Source: Flavobacteriales bacterium (GTDB lineage: Bacteria > Bacteroidota > Bacteroidia > Flavobacteriales_D > Crocinitomicaceae). Taken from it: DNA of 64,000 nt. Below the pieces are notes generated by a model. It made no database searches and had not been told where the DNA came from. It was given only the letters and a program-made list of their open reading frames with translations. The stretch is taken from NCBI GenBank assembly GCA_947447525.1, contig CANFJL010000009.1, positions 1 through 64,000 of the forward strand, written 5' to 3'. Positions 18,687-29,278 of the stretch are shown here, piece by piece; the stretch's first letter is position 1; each line of letters begins with the position of its first letter. The position numbers were made by a program, and so were the translations under genes.

Positions 18687-21521
18687 ATGAAAAAAGGGCA
18701 ACTTTCCACCATCTTTTTTAGCATAATCACCTTTACTTTTTTACTTCCAATTGGCTTATTCGCTCAAGTAAAAGCAGATTCACCCATGTATCAAAAACTG
18801 AAAGAATCCGGCCAGCTGGGGAAAGTTAATGTGGAACCGAGTGTCAGTACGCTTCCCCCCGCAAAAGTAAAGCCACATCCTTCAGAGAAAGCCTCAGCTT
18901 GTGATTGTTATATTGCACCAGACGCAACGTATACTTTGGCCATGCAGCCCAATGATGATGGTTCTTCAGTAAATATTCCAATCCCTTTTAATTTTAACCT
19001 TTATGGGAATATTTATTCTTCAATTTATATAAACAATAATGGAAATATTACCTTTAATGGTCCGATGTCGACTTTTTCTGCCTCGGCTTTCCCCTCAACA
19101 ATTAATGCAATTGTGGCCCCCTTTTGGGCAGATGTAGATACGCGCGCAGGAAATGGTCAAGTAGTATATAAAATTACACCTACTGCTGTATATATTAATT
19201 GGGAAGCTGTAGGATATTTTAACCAACATGGAGATAAACTTAATACCTTTCAATTGATCATCACAGATGGTTCTGATCCCGCAATTCAAGGTGGAAATGT
19301 CGCTTTTTGTTATCAGAATATGGAATGGACCACCGGTGATGCTTCTTCTGGGGTCAATGGATTTTTTGGCACCCCTGCTACATGTGGAACCAATTCTGGA
19401 GATGGAATCGCATATTTCTTAATCTCCTATTTTGACCATGCAGGAGGTAGTTTTGACGGACCACAAGGTCAACCCGATGGGATCAATTGGTTGGATTATA
19501 AGAGTTTTGCTTTTGATGCTTCCAATACAGGGAATATTCCACCCATCCCTCAAGGAATTGCCAGCTGTGATACCTTTAAAATTTGCTCGGTGGGCGACAC
19601 AGCTCTATTTTCAATCGATTTTCTTTCCCCCGAGGTTGGGCAAACCACCTCAATTACGTTCAATAATGGAGGTTTAAATACGCTTTCTCAAGTTTCAAAT
19701 ACCAGCGGGAATTCTGCAAATATCGTTTTACAGGCCGTTGGAAATAATTCCAATATTGGGATCTATAATGTTACTATTACTGCAGTGGATAATAATGTTC
19801 CTCCCGGAGTAACCGTTGTTCCTTTTGTCATTCAAATTGATACCACATTGAATGCTTTAGACTCTTCTTATTTAGTCACTCAGGACACTTGTGGCAGTGT
19901 CGATATTGGCGTGGCATTTGGACCATATGACACCTATTTATGGGATGATTTCACAGTCGATAGTACTTCAGTTTTAAGTAATTCACAATCTTATGGTGTC
20001 ACCGTAAGTTTAGATGGATGTTATCGTTATATTTCTGATTTCTTTCAAATTGCAGCACCACTGCCGATAAATTTATTGGGTTCTTTAAGTTATTGCCCAC
20101 CTGACACCTCCACGATTGTTACGATTCAAAACCCTGGAAATTATAGCGCTATATCTTGGGGCTTAGGCAATCCGGCTTTAGATTCTTTAAATTCAGCAAA
20201 TCTTCCAATTGGTTCCTATACCATAACGGTAATGGATTCTCTAGGACTTTGCACATCCGACACTACTTTCTTAATATCAGGCTCAAATTCTGCTATCATT
20301 TTTAATGATACGCTTACCTGTAATCCAATCTTCCAAGCCCCTCTTGCAATTTCTAACGGCGGAACTTGGAGCAGTAATTCTAATCAAATTACTTTTAATA
20401 ATCCCAATTCTTTAAGTCCAATAATAAGCATCGCAGCACCTGGAACCTATGTCTTATCTTTTGCGGATGATGCTTGTAATCAAGTATTGAATGTAAATAT
20501 TAGCTTACCTATTTCACCTACTATTCTTCAAGACACCACCTTGTGCGCTATGTCTTTACAGATTGCAGGTACCGTTGCAGATGCTGCTGGTGGACAATGG
20601 GCATATACCTCCGGAGTTGGAAATGTATTGAATTTTTCATCGAGCACTATAAATAATAACCCGCTAATTACAGCCAATAACCCTGGGATTTATCAAATCA
20701 CTTTTACTGATAATGTTTGCAATCATATTGACACCGCTTCGGTTCACTTTCAATTGCTTCCGGATATCAACACGGCCAATTTAGCATGTAATTATCAATA
20801 TCAAATAACTGGAACCATTTCTGATCAAGGTGGTGTTTGGACTGCTTCTGACACTTGCGTTCATTTTTCAAATCCTACGGGTGACAATCCATTGGTTTGG
20901 ACCAATTATGCAGGGATTTATACGCTTACCTATACAGATATAGCTTGTAATCAAGTATTGACGACTCAAATTCATTTCCCACCTTATCTTGAAACAAATT
21001 TACCGGACTCCTCCTCTTGCTTGGGCACAAGTATAAATTTGGTTCCCTTATCATTACCGGTTCCTCAATATGCGTGGTTGTCAGCTGTTACTTTACAAAG
21101 CAATTATTCGCCTACATGGACCGGTATTTGGGCTGATGGATCCACACTTCCAAGTGCAAGTGTAACGCAATCAGGCGCCTATATTTATTCTATCTCCAAT
21201 GAATGTTACACGACATCCGATACTGCTCAAATCAACTTCTATGTTTGTGAAATTACCGTTCCAAATATCATCTCAATGTCCTCTCTATCAGGTAATAATT
21301 TATTTTCTGTAAATTCTAATGGCATTGAAACTTTTCATTGTGTAATTATTAATCGATGGGGTAATTTTATCTATGAATACAATGACCCATCGGGCTCCTG
21401 GAACGGAATGGATCAAAATGGGGATTTGGTAAATGAAGGGACCTATTTTTATTTAATTGATGCGACCACTGAAGGCGGGAAAGAAATTAAATTACATGGT
21501 TTTGTAGTAGTACATTACTAG
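18687..21521 (+). CDS. Secreted protein with nidogen-like domain, internal repeats and T9SS type-B (gliding-motility-associated) C-terminal sorting domain
   Basis: Signal peptide; SIYINNNGNITFNGP...APFWADVDTR (nidogen-like); C-terminus FHCVIINRWGNFIYEYNDPSGSWNGMDQNGDLVNEGTYFYLIDATTEGGKEIKLHGFVVVHY. Confidence 0.88.
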   Translation: MKKGQLSTIFFSIITFTFLLPIGLFAQVKADSPMYQKLKESGQLGKVNVEPSVSTLPPAKVKPHPSEKASACDCYIAPDATYTLAMQPNDDGSSVNIPIPFNFNLYGNIYSSIYINNNGNITFNGPMSTFSASAFPSTINAIVAPFWADVDTRAGNGQVVYKITPTAVYINWEAVGYFNQHGDKLNTFQLIITDGSDPAIQGGNVAFCYQNMEWTTGDASSGVNGFFGTPATCGTNSGDGIAYFLISYFDHAGGSFDGPQGQPDGINWLDYKSFAFDASNTGNIPPIPQGIASCDTFKICSVGDTALFSIDFLSPEVGQTTSITFNNGGLNTLSQVSNTSGNSANIVLQAVGNNSNIGIYNVTITAVDNNVPPGVTVVPFVIQIDTTLNALDSSYLVTQDTCGSVDIGVAFGPYDTYLWDDFTVDSTSVLSNSQSYGVTVSLDGCYRYISDFFQIAAPLPINLLGSLSYCPPDTSTIVTIQNPGNYSAISWGLGNPALDSLNSANLPIGSYTITVMDSLGLCTSDTTFLISGSNSAIIFNDTLTCNPIFQAPLAISNGGTWSSNSNQITFNNPNSLSPIISIAAPGTYVLSFADDACNQVLNVNISLPISPTILQDTTLCAMSLQIAGTVADAAGGQWAYTSGVGNVLNFSSSTINNNPLITANNPGIYQITFTDNVCNHIDTASVHFQLLPDINTANLACNYQYQITGTISDQGGVWTASDTCVHFSNPTGDNPLVWTNYAGIYTLTYTDIACNQVLTTQIHFPPYLETNLPDSSSCLGTSINLVPLSLPVPQYAWLSAVTLQSNYSPTWTGIWADGSTLPSASVTQSGAYIYSISNECYTTSDTAQINFYVCEITVPNIISMSSLSGNNLFSVNSNGIETFHCVIINRWGNFIYEYNDPSGSWNGMDQNGDLVNEGTYFYLIDATTEGGKEIKLHGFVVVHY

Positions 21522-21605
21522 AATTTATTCATCGCAAATTTTTCGAAAAATAGCAATATGCTCTATCTGCAATTAAAATAAAATTAGACCAATTTCTATT
21601 TGTCT

Positions 21606-21613
21606 TACCTTTG
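21606..21613 (+). promoter_or_regulatory. Putative -7 element (TACCTTTG) upstream of thiL
   Basis: TAnnTTTG match 43 nt before the start codon; no clear -33. Confidence 0.45.
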
Positions 21614-21656
21614 TAACTATTAAAAATCAATTATCATTTAGCATCAAGTTATTATC

Positions 21657-22691
21657 ATGTCGGAGAACGCAACAAAAAATATTCAAGAATTAGGGGAGTT
21701 TGGCCTGATTGATCATCTAACCTCGGGTTTTACCACTTCAAATGCTACCACAGTTTTAGGTATAGGCGATGATTGTGCGGTAATTGAAATTAATGCAGAG
21801 GAATCATTTCTGGTTTCTACGGATATGTTGGTTGAAGGCGTGCATTTTAATCTGATGTATGTTCCATTAAAACATTTAGGTTATAAAGCTGTTGCTGTAA
21901 ATGTATCTGATATTTGCGCCATGAATGGTAAAGCAGAGCAAATCACTGTTGCATTGGCAGTATCTAGTAAATTTCCAGTAGAAGCATTAGAAGAACTCTA
22001 TGAAGGAATTCAATTGGCTTGCGATCACTATCAAGTGGATTTAGTGGGTGGAGACATGACTTCTTCGTGGTCTGGTTTATCCATTACAATTACAGCTATC
22101 GGAAGGGTAGCCAATAGTAAAATGACCAAGAGATCCGGGGCAAAACCTAATGATATTATTGTAGTGTCAGGAGATTTAGGAGCCTCATATTTGGGGCTTC
22201 AAATTTTAGAAAGAGAGAACGAAGTATTTAAAGCCAATCCAAAAGTACAACCGGAGTTGGAAGGTTTTGATGCGCTTATTCAACGTCAGTTGAAACCTGA
22301 AGCTCGAATGGATATCATAGAACTTTTAGAAAAAATGGAGGTGATACCTACTAGTATGATTGATATTTCAGATGGTTTGGCCTCTGAAGTAATGCATCTG
22401 TGTAAACAAAGCGGAACTGGTTGTCAATTATTTGAAGATAAAATTCCCATGACGGATAAAACTAAATTGACGGCGATTGAATTTAAAATATCTCCAGTTA
22501 CTTGCGCACTCAATGGTGGTGAGGATTACGAATTACTTTTCACGGTTAAACAAGAAGATTTTGATAAAATAGTCGGAAACCCAAGCTTGTCCCCCATTGG
22601 TTATATGACAGAAGATACCGCTGGAAAATTCTTAATTGATGCGGCTGGAGATGTCGTGCCTCTAAAAGCTCAAGGCTGGCAACACTTTTAA
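21657..22691 (+). CDS. thiL: Thiamine-phosphate kinase
   Basis: GIGDDCAVI, STDMLVEGVHF, GDMTSS, DISDGLASE, GGEDYELLF motifs. Confidence 0.95.
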   Translation: MSENATKNIQELGEFGLIDHLTSGFTTSNATTVLGIGDDCAVIEINAEESFLVSTDMLVEGVHFNLMYVPLKHLGYKAVAVNVSDICAMNGKAEQITVALAVSSKFPVEALEELYEGIQLACDHYQVDLVGGDMTSSWSGLSITITAIGRVANSKMTKRSGAKPNDIIVVSGDLGASYLGLQILERENEVFKANPKVQPELEGFDALIQRQLKPEARMDIIELLEKMEVIPTSMIDISDGLASEVMHLCKQSGTGCQLFEDKIPMTDKTKLTAIEFKISPVTCALNGGEDYELLFTVKQEDFDKIVGNPSLSPIGYMTEDTAGKFLIDAAGDVVPLKAQGWQHF

Positions 22692-23059
22692 TCTACTCTG
22701 GGTAAGTGTATTTCAGTTCTGTGAATAACACAGATAGTGAATAAACTCTGAATCTTAGCTTGTATTTTTTCGGCATCAATTTTATTGCGGTAATCTCCAA
22801 CCATTAAATTGAAGTTCGGATCCTCAAAATTCATGTAAACTTCTGTTTTTGGATATAATTCTAAAAATTTTCTTTTAGCAGCATCTGCAACATCTTTATT
22901 AGAGTCAAAACATATCTGTAAGCGATAACCAATTGTTTTTTCTGCATCATTAGAAATTGATTGAACCAATCCCGGTAAACGGGAATCATTTTTAATGATA
23001 ATCTGTCCAAAGGCATGACTTCCAAATACAATAATTAAGCAAAATAATATTTTCGACAT
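22688..23059 (-). CDS. SPOR domain-containing secreted protein
   Basis: Signal peptide MSKILFCLIIVFGSHAFGQ; C-terminal FNLMVGDYRNKIDAEKIQAKIQ (SPOR-like). ATG at 23059 preferred over TTG 23077. Confidence 0.72.
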   Translation of the reverse strand: MSKILFCLIIVFGSHAFGQIIIKNDSRLPGLVQSISNDAEKTIGYRLQICFDSNKDVADAAKRKFLELYPKTEVYMNFEDPNFNLMVGDYRNKIDAEKIQAKIQSLFTICVIHRTEIHLPRVD

Positions 23060-23274
23060 GTCAAATAATTTCCACAAAATTAACTAAATGCCTCTTAAAG
23101 AACAATTTTAAGGCAAAGACAATTAAAGACCTTATTTAGAATGATTTTAAATTAGCTATATTATTGTATTTTTTGTCATAAAACTGTCATAGAATAGTGT
23201 GTTTATTCTAAATTTGCTACCGTTAAAATGCGTTAAAATCGCATTATTTGAACAAGAAATTAGTAACGTTTTTC

Positions 23275-24615
23275 ATGAAAATATCTAATATTCAGAGGTT
23301 TAAGCGCTTGAGCACAGTAGTTGCTGGCGTTTTCACAGTGATTACCTTTTTGCTTCCAAACCAAGTTTTGGCTGATGGAGGAGGTGATTTTAAAGCTAAA
23401 TGTGCAAGTTGTCACCAACCTCACAAAAACAGTACAGGTCCTAAACTTTTTCAAGTTAGAACCAAATGGGCAACTGGCGGTGCCAAGGAAGGGTCTATCT
23501 ATCAATGGGTAAATAACTGGCAAACCGCAGCTGCAAATGATCCATACGCTGCAGACGTATCTAAATGGTCTTCCACGGCTATGTCTCAATTTCCGGATTT
23601 GTCTAAAGAGCAGATTAATGGAATAATGGACTGGATAGATATGCAACCAGATCCAGCAACGGCTGCAACAACAACTGGCGACCCTACTCAAGTGGGTGGC
23701 GATCCCTCTGCTACTGAAGAAGAAGGTTCGTTTGGTTGGATTTGGATAGTAATCGGTGTTATTTTTGTTATTATTATTCTAGCAGTTGGTGGCGTTCGTC
23801 GTCAATTGAAGCATGTAACAAGTGAGGAAGAGCTAGTTGAAAAGTTAACCTATGGTGAAGAACTTCGTGCAATGGCATGGAAATATAGACTTTGGGTAGG
23901 ATTGGGTTCTTTGGTATTGTTACTTGCAATTCTAGTAACTGTATTACAGGGTTTGGCAAGAATCAATGTAGTAGAAAATTACCAACCTTCTCAACCTATT
24001 GTTTTTCCTCATGATAGACATGCAGGTGTAAATGGTATAGATTGTAAATATTGTCACAATTCTGTTACAAAATCTAAGTCTGCTGGAATTCCTTCCGTAA
24101 ATGTCTGTATGAATTGTCACAAGCAAATTAACGGAGAAGGAAAACCATTTGCTGATCAAATTAAGAAAATCTATACTGCTGCCGGTTGGGATCCGACTGG
24201 AGCTGGAAAGTATACAGGAAAAACTTCGCCAATTGTTTGGAATAAGGTTCATGTTTTACCTGACCACGTTTATTTTAATCACTCTCAACACGTTGTTGTA
24301 GGAGGTGTAGATTGTAAGCAATGTCATGGCGATATGAAAACAATGAATGAAGCAGTTAAAGTTCAACCAGTTGAGGAATTGAATAAGATAGAAGGTAACA
24401 TTAAGTTATCTCGACCTACTTTAACAATGGGTTGGTGTATTGAATGTCATGCTGCTAAAGATGTTCCTTTAGGAAATGGTAAGAGTGCTTATTACGATGA
24501 GATTCATAGAAGATTAAAAGACAATGATAAAACATTGTATAGAAAATACCTAAAAGATGGTAAGGTTACCGTGAGTGAATTAGGTGGATGGGAATGTGCA
24601 AAATGTCACTATTAA
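23275..24615 (+). CDS. actA: Alternative complex III subunit A: N-terminal monoheme cytochrome c domain plus multiheme cytochrome
   Basis: Six CxxCH motifs (CASCH, CKYCH, CMNCH, CKQCH, CIECH, CAKCH), TM helices, first gene of the ACIII operon. ATG at 23275 preferred to TTG 23248. Confidence 0.9.
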   Translation: MKISNIQRFKRLSTVVAGVFTVITFLLPNQVLADGGGDFKAKCASCHQPHKNSTGPKLFQVRTKWATGGAKEGSIYQWVNNWQTAAANDPYAADVSKWSSTAMSQFPDLSKEQINGIMDWIDMQPDPATAATTTGDPTQVGGDPSATEEEGSFGWIWIVIGVIFVIIILAVGGVRRQLKHVTSEEELVEKLTYGEELRAMAWKYRLWVGLGSLVLLLAILVTVLQGLARINVVENYQPSQPIVFPHDRHAGVNGIDCKYCHNSVTKSKSAGIPSVNVCMNCHKQINGEGKPFADQIKKIYTAAGWDPTGAGKYTGKTSPIVWNKVHVLPDHVYFNHSQHVVVGGVDCKQCHGDMKTMNEAVKVQPVEELNKIEGNIKLSRPTLTMGWCIECHAAKDVPLGNGKSAYYDEIHRRLKDNDKTLYRKYLKDGKVTVSELGGWECAKCHY

Positions 24616-24639
24616 TAATTAGGTCATAGTCAGAAAAAT

Positions 24640-27600
24640 ATGGGAATGACAAGAAAATATTGGAAAGGTCTTGAGGAATTAAAGGAAACTCCTGAATTTA
24701 TCAAGCAAAGAGAGAATGAATTTCCTTCTCAAGTTAGTGTTGAAGAATTTTTATCTGATGATAAATTAAACGAAACATCTACTGCGCGAAGAGACTTCTT
24801 GAAGTTTTTAGGTTTCTCCGTTGCGGCAGCTTCTTTAGCAGCTTGTGAGGCGCCTGTAACTAGAGCGGTGCCTTATGTAATTAAACCAGAAAATGTAACG
24901 CTAGGTATGCCAACTTGGTATGCTTCAACTTACTATGATGGTTCTTCTTACACAAGTATTTTAGTTAAAACTAGAGAAGGTCGCCCTATCTTTATAAAAG
25001 GAAATAAGGATTTTGGAATAACTAAAGGGGGTGTAAATCCTCAAATTATTGCTTCTGTATTAGGACTATATGATAGCGAGCGATTAAAAAATGCTTCTAT
25101 TGGTGGTGCTGATGTTGCTCAATCAAAATTAGATGCTGAAGTAATAAGCGCTCTTAAATCCGCTAAAAAAGTTACCTTAATTAGTAATACTGTTATCAGT
25201 CCATCTATGAACCGAGCAATCGGAACTATGGCTGCTGATTTGAATGTAAATGGTGCTACTAAATTTGAGCATATCACTTATGATGCTGTTTCATATAGCG
25301 CTATGAGAGAAGCGAACCTTCAAAATTTTGGAGCTGCAATTTTACCTTCTTATGATTTTTCTAAAGCGAAATCGATTGTAAGTATTGGTGCAGACTTCTT
25401 AAGTACTTGGTTGATGGCAACTGAATATGCTGCTCAATATGGGTCAAGAAGAAATCCTGAAAAAGAAGTAGAAGGTGAATGGATGTCAAAACACTTCCAC
25501 TTCGAATCTACTATGTCGATTTCAGGATCCAATGCTGATTACAGAGGTATGATTAAACCTTCAGAACAAGCAGCAGTATTGTCTTACTTTATTAAAGGTT
25601 TAGGTGGTGCTTGCGCTGTTGCTGCAAATGTCCCTGCCAGTGCCGAAAAAGCTGCAAAAGAAGCGCTTTCTTCATTGAAGAAAAACAAGAAAAATGCTTT
25701 GGTTGTTTGTGGTTCAAATAATGTAGGCTTACAATTATTAACCAATCAACTGAATTCTTTGTTGGAGTCTTATGGTACTACAATAGATTTAAATAATGAT
25801 TTAAAGTTGTTCCAAGGTAATGATAAAAAAGTGCAAGCTTTTGCAAATCAAGTAATCGCTGGAAAAGGTTCAGACATGATAATATTCATGGGAGTAAATC
25901 CTGTGTATACTTTACCGAATGGTGCTGCTTTTGGGAAAGCATTGAAAGGAGTTAAAACAACACTTTCTTTGGCTGCTTATGCTGATGAAACTACAACGCT
26001 TTGCTCTCATGCATCTCCAGATCATCATGCATTAGAGTCTTGGAATGATTTCCAAGTTAAACCTTCTCATTATGCAGTGGCTCAACCTACAATTCGTCCT
26101 TTGCATGATACTACTTCAGCTCTTGAATCTATCTTGGTTTGGAATGGAAAAGCAAGTAGAGCAGGTAAAGATTCTAATGTAGCATACGATTATATAAAAG
26201 AAACCTATGCAACAATTTTCCCATTAGGTGATTTTGCATACACAACACATAACAGTTGTGAAAATATTACGGTTGCAGCTGCAACAGCTTTGACTTACAA
26301 GTCAGCCCCAATTACAAATCTTCCAAAAAGTGGTGCCTTAGAAGTAATTCTGTATCAAAAAGCTGCTATTGGAACGGGTGTACAAGCAAATAATCCTTGG
26401 TTACAAGAAATGCCAGATCCAATTACAAAGGCGACTTGGGATAATTATATTACCATGAATCCAGTTGAAATGGAAAAATGGGGATATGTGACTACTTATG
26501 ATCAAGAACATGGTTTAGATTTAGCAACTGTTACTGTTAATGGATTAAGTGTTACTTTACCTGTTTACCCTTTACCTGGTCAAGCAATAAATACTATAGG
26601 TATCGCTTTAGGTTATGGAAGAGGTGCTAATGGAGAAAAAATTGGTAAAGCTGCATTTCAAACCAAAGAATATGGTGGTTATGAAGTAGGTGAAAATGGA
26701 TTGCATGTTCCAATTGGTGCTAATGTATTTGCTTTTGCTTCTTCCAATTTTGAATTAGAGGCTGTAGGAACGATCAAGAAAGTTGATGGGACTTATAAAA
26801 TTGCTGCCACTCAGATTCACCATACAGTTATGGGAAGACATTCAATCGTGCGTGAAACCACTTTGGATACTTTCTTAGCTAAAGATAAAGAGGCATATAA
26901 TCCTGCTCATACACTACAAAAATTAAATAAAGAAGGTCATCACGAAGAAAGACCAGTAAGTGAATTTGATTTATGGGATGCTCATCCAGTGGAGAAAATT
27001 GGTCACCGTTGGGGAATGACAATTGATTTATCTTCTTGTATCGGTTGTGGATCTTGTTTGGTTGCTTGTCAATCAGAAAACAATGTTCCTGTTGTTGGAA
27101 AAGATGAGGTTCGAAGAGGTCGAGAAATGCACTGGTTGCGTATTGATCGTTACTTTGCATCTGATGAAGAAGCAGCAGTTGGACAAAGAAAAGATAAGGA
27201 AACGTTCAGTTACTCTAAAGCGGAATTAGCAGCAGAGAATCCGAAAGTAGTTCACATGCCTTTAATGTGTCATCACTGTAACCACGCTCCTTGTGAGACG
27301 GTTTGTCCGGTTGCAGCAACTACACATAGTAATGAAGGATTAAACCAAATGGCATACAATCGTTGTATCGGTACTAGATATTGCGCCAACAATTGTCCAT
27401 ATAAAGTGCGTCGTTTTAATTGGTTTAATTATCCTTCTTACAAGAAATTTACAGAGGTCAATCCTGCACAAGATGATTTAGGCAGAATGGTATTAAATCC
27501 AGATGTTACCGTTCGTACAAGAGGTGTAATGGAAAAATGTTCTTTCTGTGTTCAAAGAATTCAAGCTACAAAATTAGTAGCTAAGAAAGAAGCAAGAATG

Positions 27601-27861
27601 ATCATTGATGGTGAATTAGCAACTGCATGTTCAGATGCTTGCCCTACCAATGCAATCATTGTTGGAGACTGGAATGATTCAAAATCTTCTGTATTTGCAA
27701 GTTCTAATTCAAAAAGAGCTTATCAAGCACTTGAAGAAGTTGGAGTTAAACCTAATGTTTGGTATAAAGTTAAGGTGCGTAACGAAGTAAATGAGTTATT
27801 ATCCAGCATACAAGTGGTGAAAGAAGCACCACATCATGAGAAGAAAAAAGGACAACATTAA
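24640..27861 (+). CDS. actB: Alternative complex III subunit B (molybdopterin-oxidoreductase-like plus Fe-S domain, Tat-type N-terminus)
   Basis: TARRDFLKFLGFSVAAASLAAC; ferredoxin Cys clusters CIGCGSCLVACQSEN, CHHCNHAPCETVCP, CANNCP. Confidence 0.95.
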   Translation: MGMTRKYWKGLEELKETPEFIKQRENEFPSQVSVEEFLSDDKLNETSTARRDFLKFLGFSVAAASLAACEAPVTRAVPYVIKPENVTLGMPTWYASTYYDGSSYTSILVKTREGRPIFIKGNKDFGITKGGVNPQIIASVLGLYDSERLKNASIGGADVAQSKLDAEVISALKSAKKVTLISNTVISPSMNRAIGTMAADLNVNGATKFEHITYDAVSYSAMREANLQNFGAAILPSYDFSKAKSIVSIGADFLSTWLMATEYAAQYGSRRNPEKEVEGEWMSKHFHFESTMSISGSNADYRGMIKPSEQAAVLSYFIKGLGGACAVAANVPASAEKAAKEALSSLKKNKKNALVVCGSNNVGLQLLTNQLNSLLESYGTTIDLNNDLKLFQGNDKKVQAFANQVIAGKGSDMIIFMGVNPVYTLPNGAAFGKALKGVKTTLSLAAYADETTTLCSHASPDHHALESWNDFQVKPSHYAVAQPTIRPLHDTTSALESILVWNGKASRAGKDSNVAYDYIKETYATIFPLGDFAYTTHNSCENITVAAATALTYKSAPITNLPKSGALEVILYQKAAIGTGVQANNPWLQEMPDPITKATWDNYITMNPVEMEKWGYVTTYDQEHGLDLATVTVNGLSVTLPVYPLPGQAINTIGIALGYGRGANGEKIGKAAFQTKEYGGYEVGENGLHVPIGANVFAFASSNFELEAVGTIKKVDGTYKIAATQIHHTVMGRHSIVRETTLDTFLAKDKEAYNPAHTLQKLNKEGHHEERPVSEFDLWDAHPVEKIGHRWGMTIDLSSCIGCGSCLVACQSENNVPVVGKDEVRRGREMHWLRIDRYFASDEEAAVGQRKDKETFSYSKAELAAENPKVVHMPLMCHHCNHAPCETVCPVAATTHSNEGLNQMAYNRCIGTRYCANNCPYKVRRFNWFNYPSYKKFTEVNPAQDDLGRMVLNPDVTVRTRGVMEKCSFCVQRIQATKLVAKKEARMIIDGELATACSDACPTNAIIVGDWNDSKSSVFASSNSKRAYQALEEVGVKPNVWYKVKVRNEVNELLSSIQVVKEAPHHEKKKGQH

Positions 27862-27878
27862 TAGTAAATTGAACTAGC

Positions 27879-29267
27879 ATGCAAAAAGAAGCAGCAATTA
27901 GAGAACCCCTCATACTTGGTCATAAAAGTTACCATGATGTAACAGAAGATGTATGTCGTCCAATTGAAGACAAAGCCCCTAGAATGTGGTACATTCTTTT
28001 CGGTATTGCTTTAATTATTGGTCTATACGGAGTAGGTTGTATCTTGTATTTATTAGGTACAGGAATCGGTGTTTGGGGATTGAACAAAACCATTGGATGG
28101 GCTTGGGATATTACCAATTTTGTTTGGTGGGTAGGTATTGGTCACGCAGGAACCTTAATTTCTGCCGTATTGTTGTTGTTCCGTCAAAAATGGAGAATGG
28201 CAATTAATCGATCTGCAGAAGCAATGACCATTTTCGCTGTATTCATGGCAGGTTTATTTCCATTGATTCACATGGGAAGATTATGGGTAGGTTATTGGGT
28301 ACTTCCATTGCCAAATCAATTTGGTTCTTTATGGGTGAATTTTAACTCACCTTTACTTTGGGACGTATTTGCAATTTCAACTTATTTATCTGTTTCACTT
28401 GTATTTTGGTATATCGGTTTAATTCCTGATTTTGCTACTATTCGAGATAGAGCTAAGAAACCGGTAGCGAAGAAGATGTACAGTATATTATCTTTTGGTT
28501 GGTCTGGTCGCGCAAAACATTGGAATCGTTTTGAAACTGTTTCCTTGGTTTTAGCCGGTTTAGCCACCCCACTTGTATTCTCTGTACACTCTATTGTATC
28601 ATTTGACTTTGCTACCTCTGTTATTCCTGGTTGGCATACGACTATTTTCCCTCCTTACTTTGTTTGTGGTGCTGTATTCTCTGGTTTTGCTATGGTACAA
28701 ACACTATTGTTGGTGATGAGAAAAGCAATGGGATTGGAAGCTTATATTCATACCAAACATGTTGAATATATGAACATTGTAATTATGGTTACTGGTTCTA
28801 TCGTTGGAACAGCTTACATTACTGAATTGTTTATATCATGGTATTCAGGCGTAGAATATGAAGCATATGCATTCTTAAATAGAGCAACGGGTCCTTACTG
28901 GTGGGCATATTGGTCGATGATGACTTGTAATGTTATTTCACCACAATTAATGTGGATCAGAAAATTACGCAGAAGTTTGATGTTTACTTTCTTTATTTCT
29001 ATAGTTGTGAATATAGGTATGTGGTTTGAACGCTATGTAATCATTGTTACTTCAATTCATAGAGATTATGTTCCTGCGGCATGGAGTATGCATTACCCTA
29101 GTCACATAGATATAGGAGTTTATATCGGCACTATTGGACTTTTCTTTGTTTTCTTTTTATTATTTGCAAGGTATTTCCCAGTATTGGCATTAAATGAAGT
29201 AAAAACAATTTTGAAAGGTTCAGGTCAATCTTACAAGGAATCACCTGATTATCATAAACACCATTAA
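27879..29267 (+). CDS. actC: Alternative complex III subunit C (NrfD/PsrC-like quinol-binding membrane protein)
   Basis: NrfD-type multi-TM protein (WAWDITNFVWWVGIGHAGTLISA); operon position. Confidence 0.95.
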   Translation: MQKEAAIREPLILGHKSYHDVTEDVCRPIEDKAPRMWYILFGIALIIGLYGVGCILYLLGTGIGVWGLNKTIGWAWDITNFVWWVGIGHAGTLISAVLLLFRQKWRMAINRSAEAMTIFAVFMAGLFPLIHMGRLWVGYWVLPLPNQFGSLWVNFNSPLLWDVFAISTYLSVSLVFWYIGLIPDFATIRDRAKKPVAKKMYSILSFGWSGRAKHWNRFETVSLVLAGLATPLVFSVHSIVSFDFATSVIPGWHTTIFPPYFVCGAVFSGFAMVQTLLLVMRKAMGLEAYIHTKHVEYMNIVIMVTGSIVGTAYITELFISWYSGVEYEAYAFLNRATGPYWWAYWSMMTCNVISPQLMWIRKLRRSLMFTFFISIVVNIGMWFERYVIIVTSIHRDYVPAAWSMHYPSHIDIGVYIGTIGLFFVFFLLFARYFPVLALNEVKTILKGSGQSYKESPDYHKHH

Positions 29268-29278
29268 TTAAAATTAAA

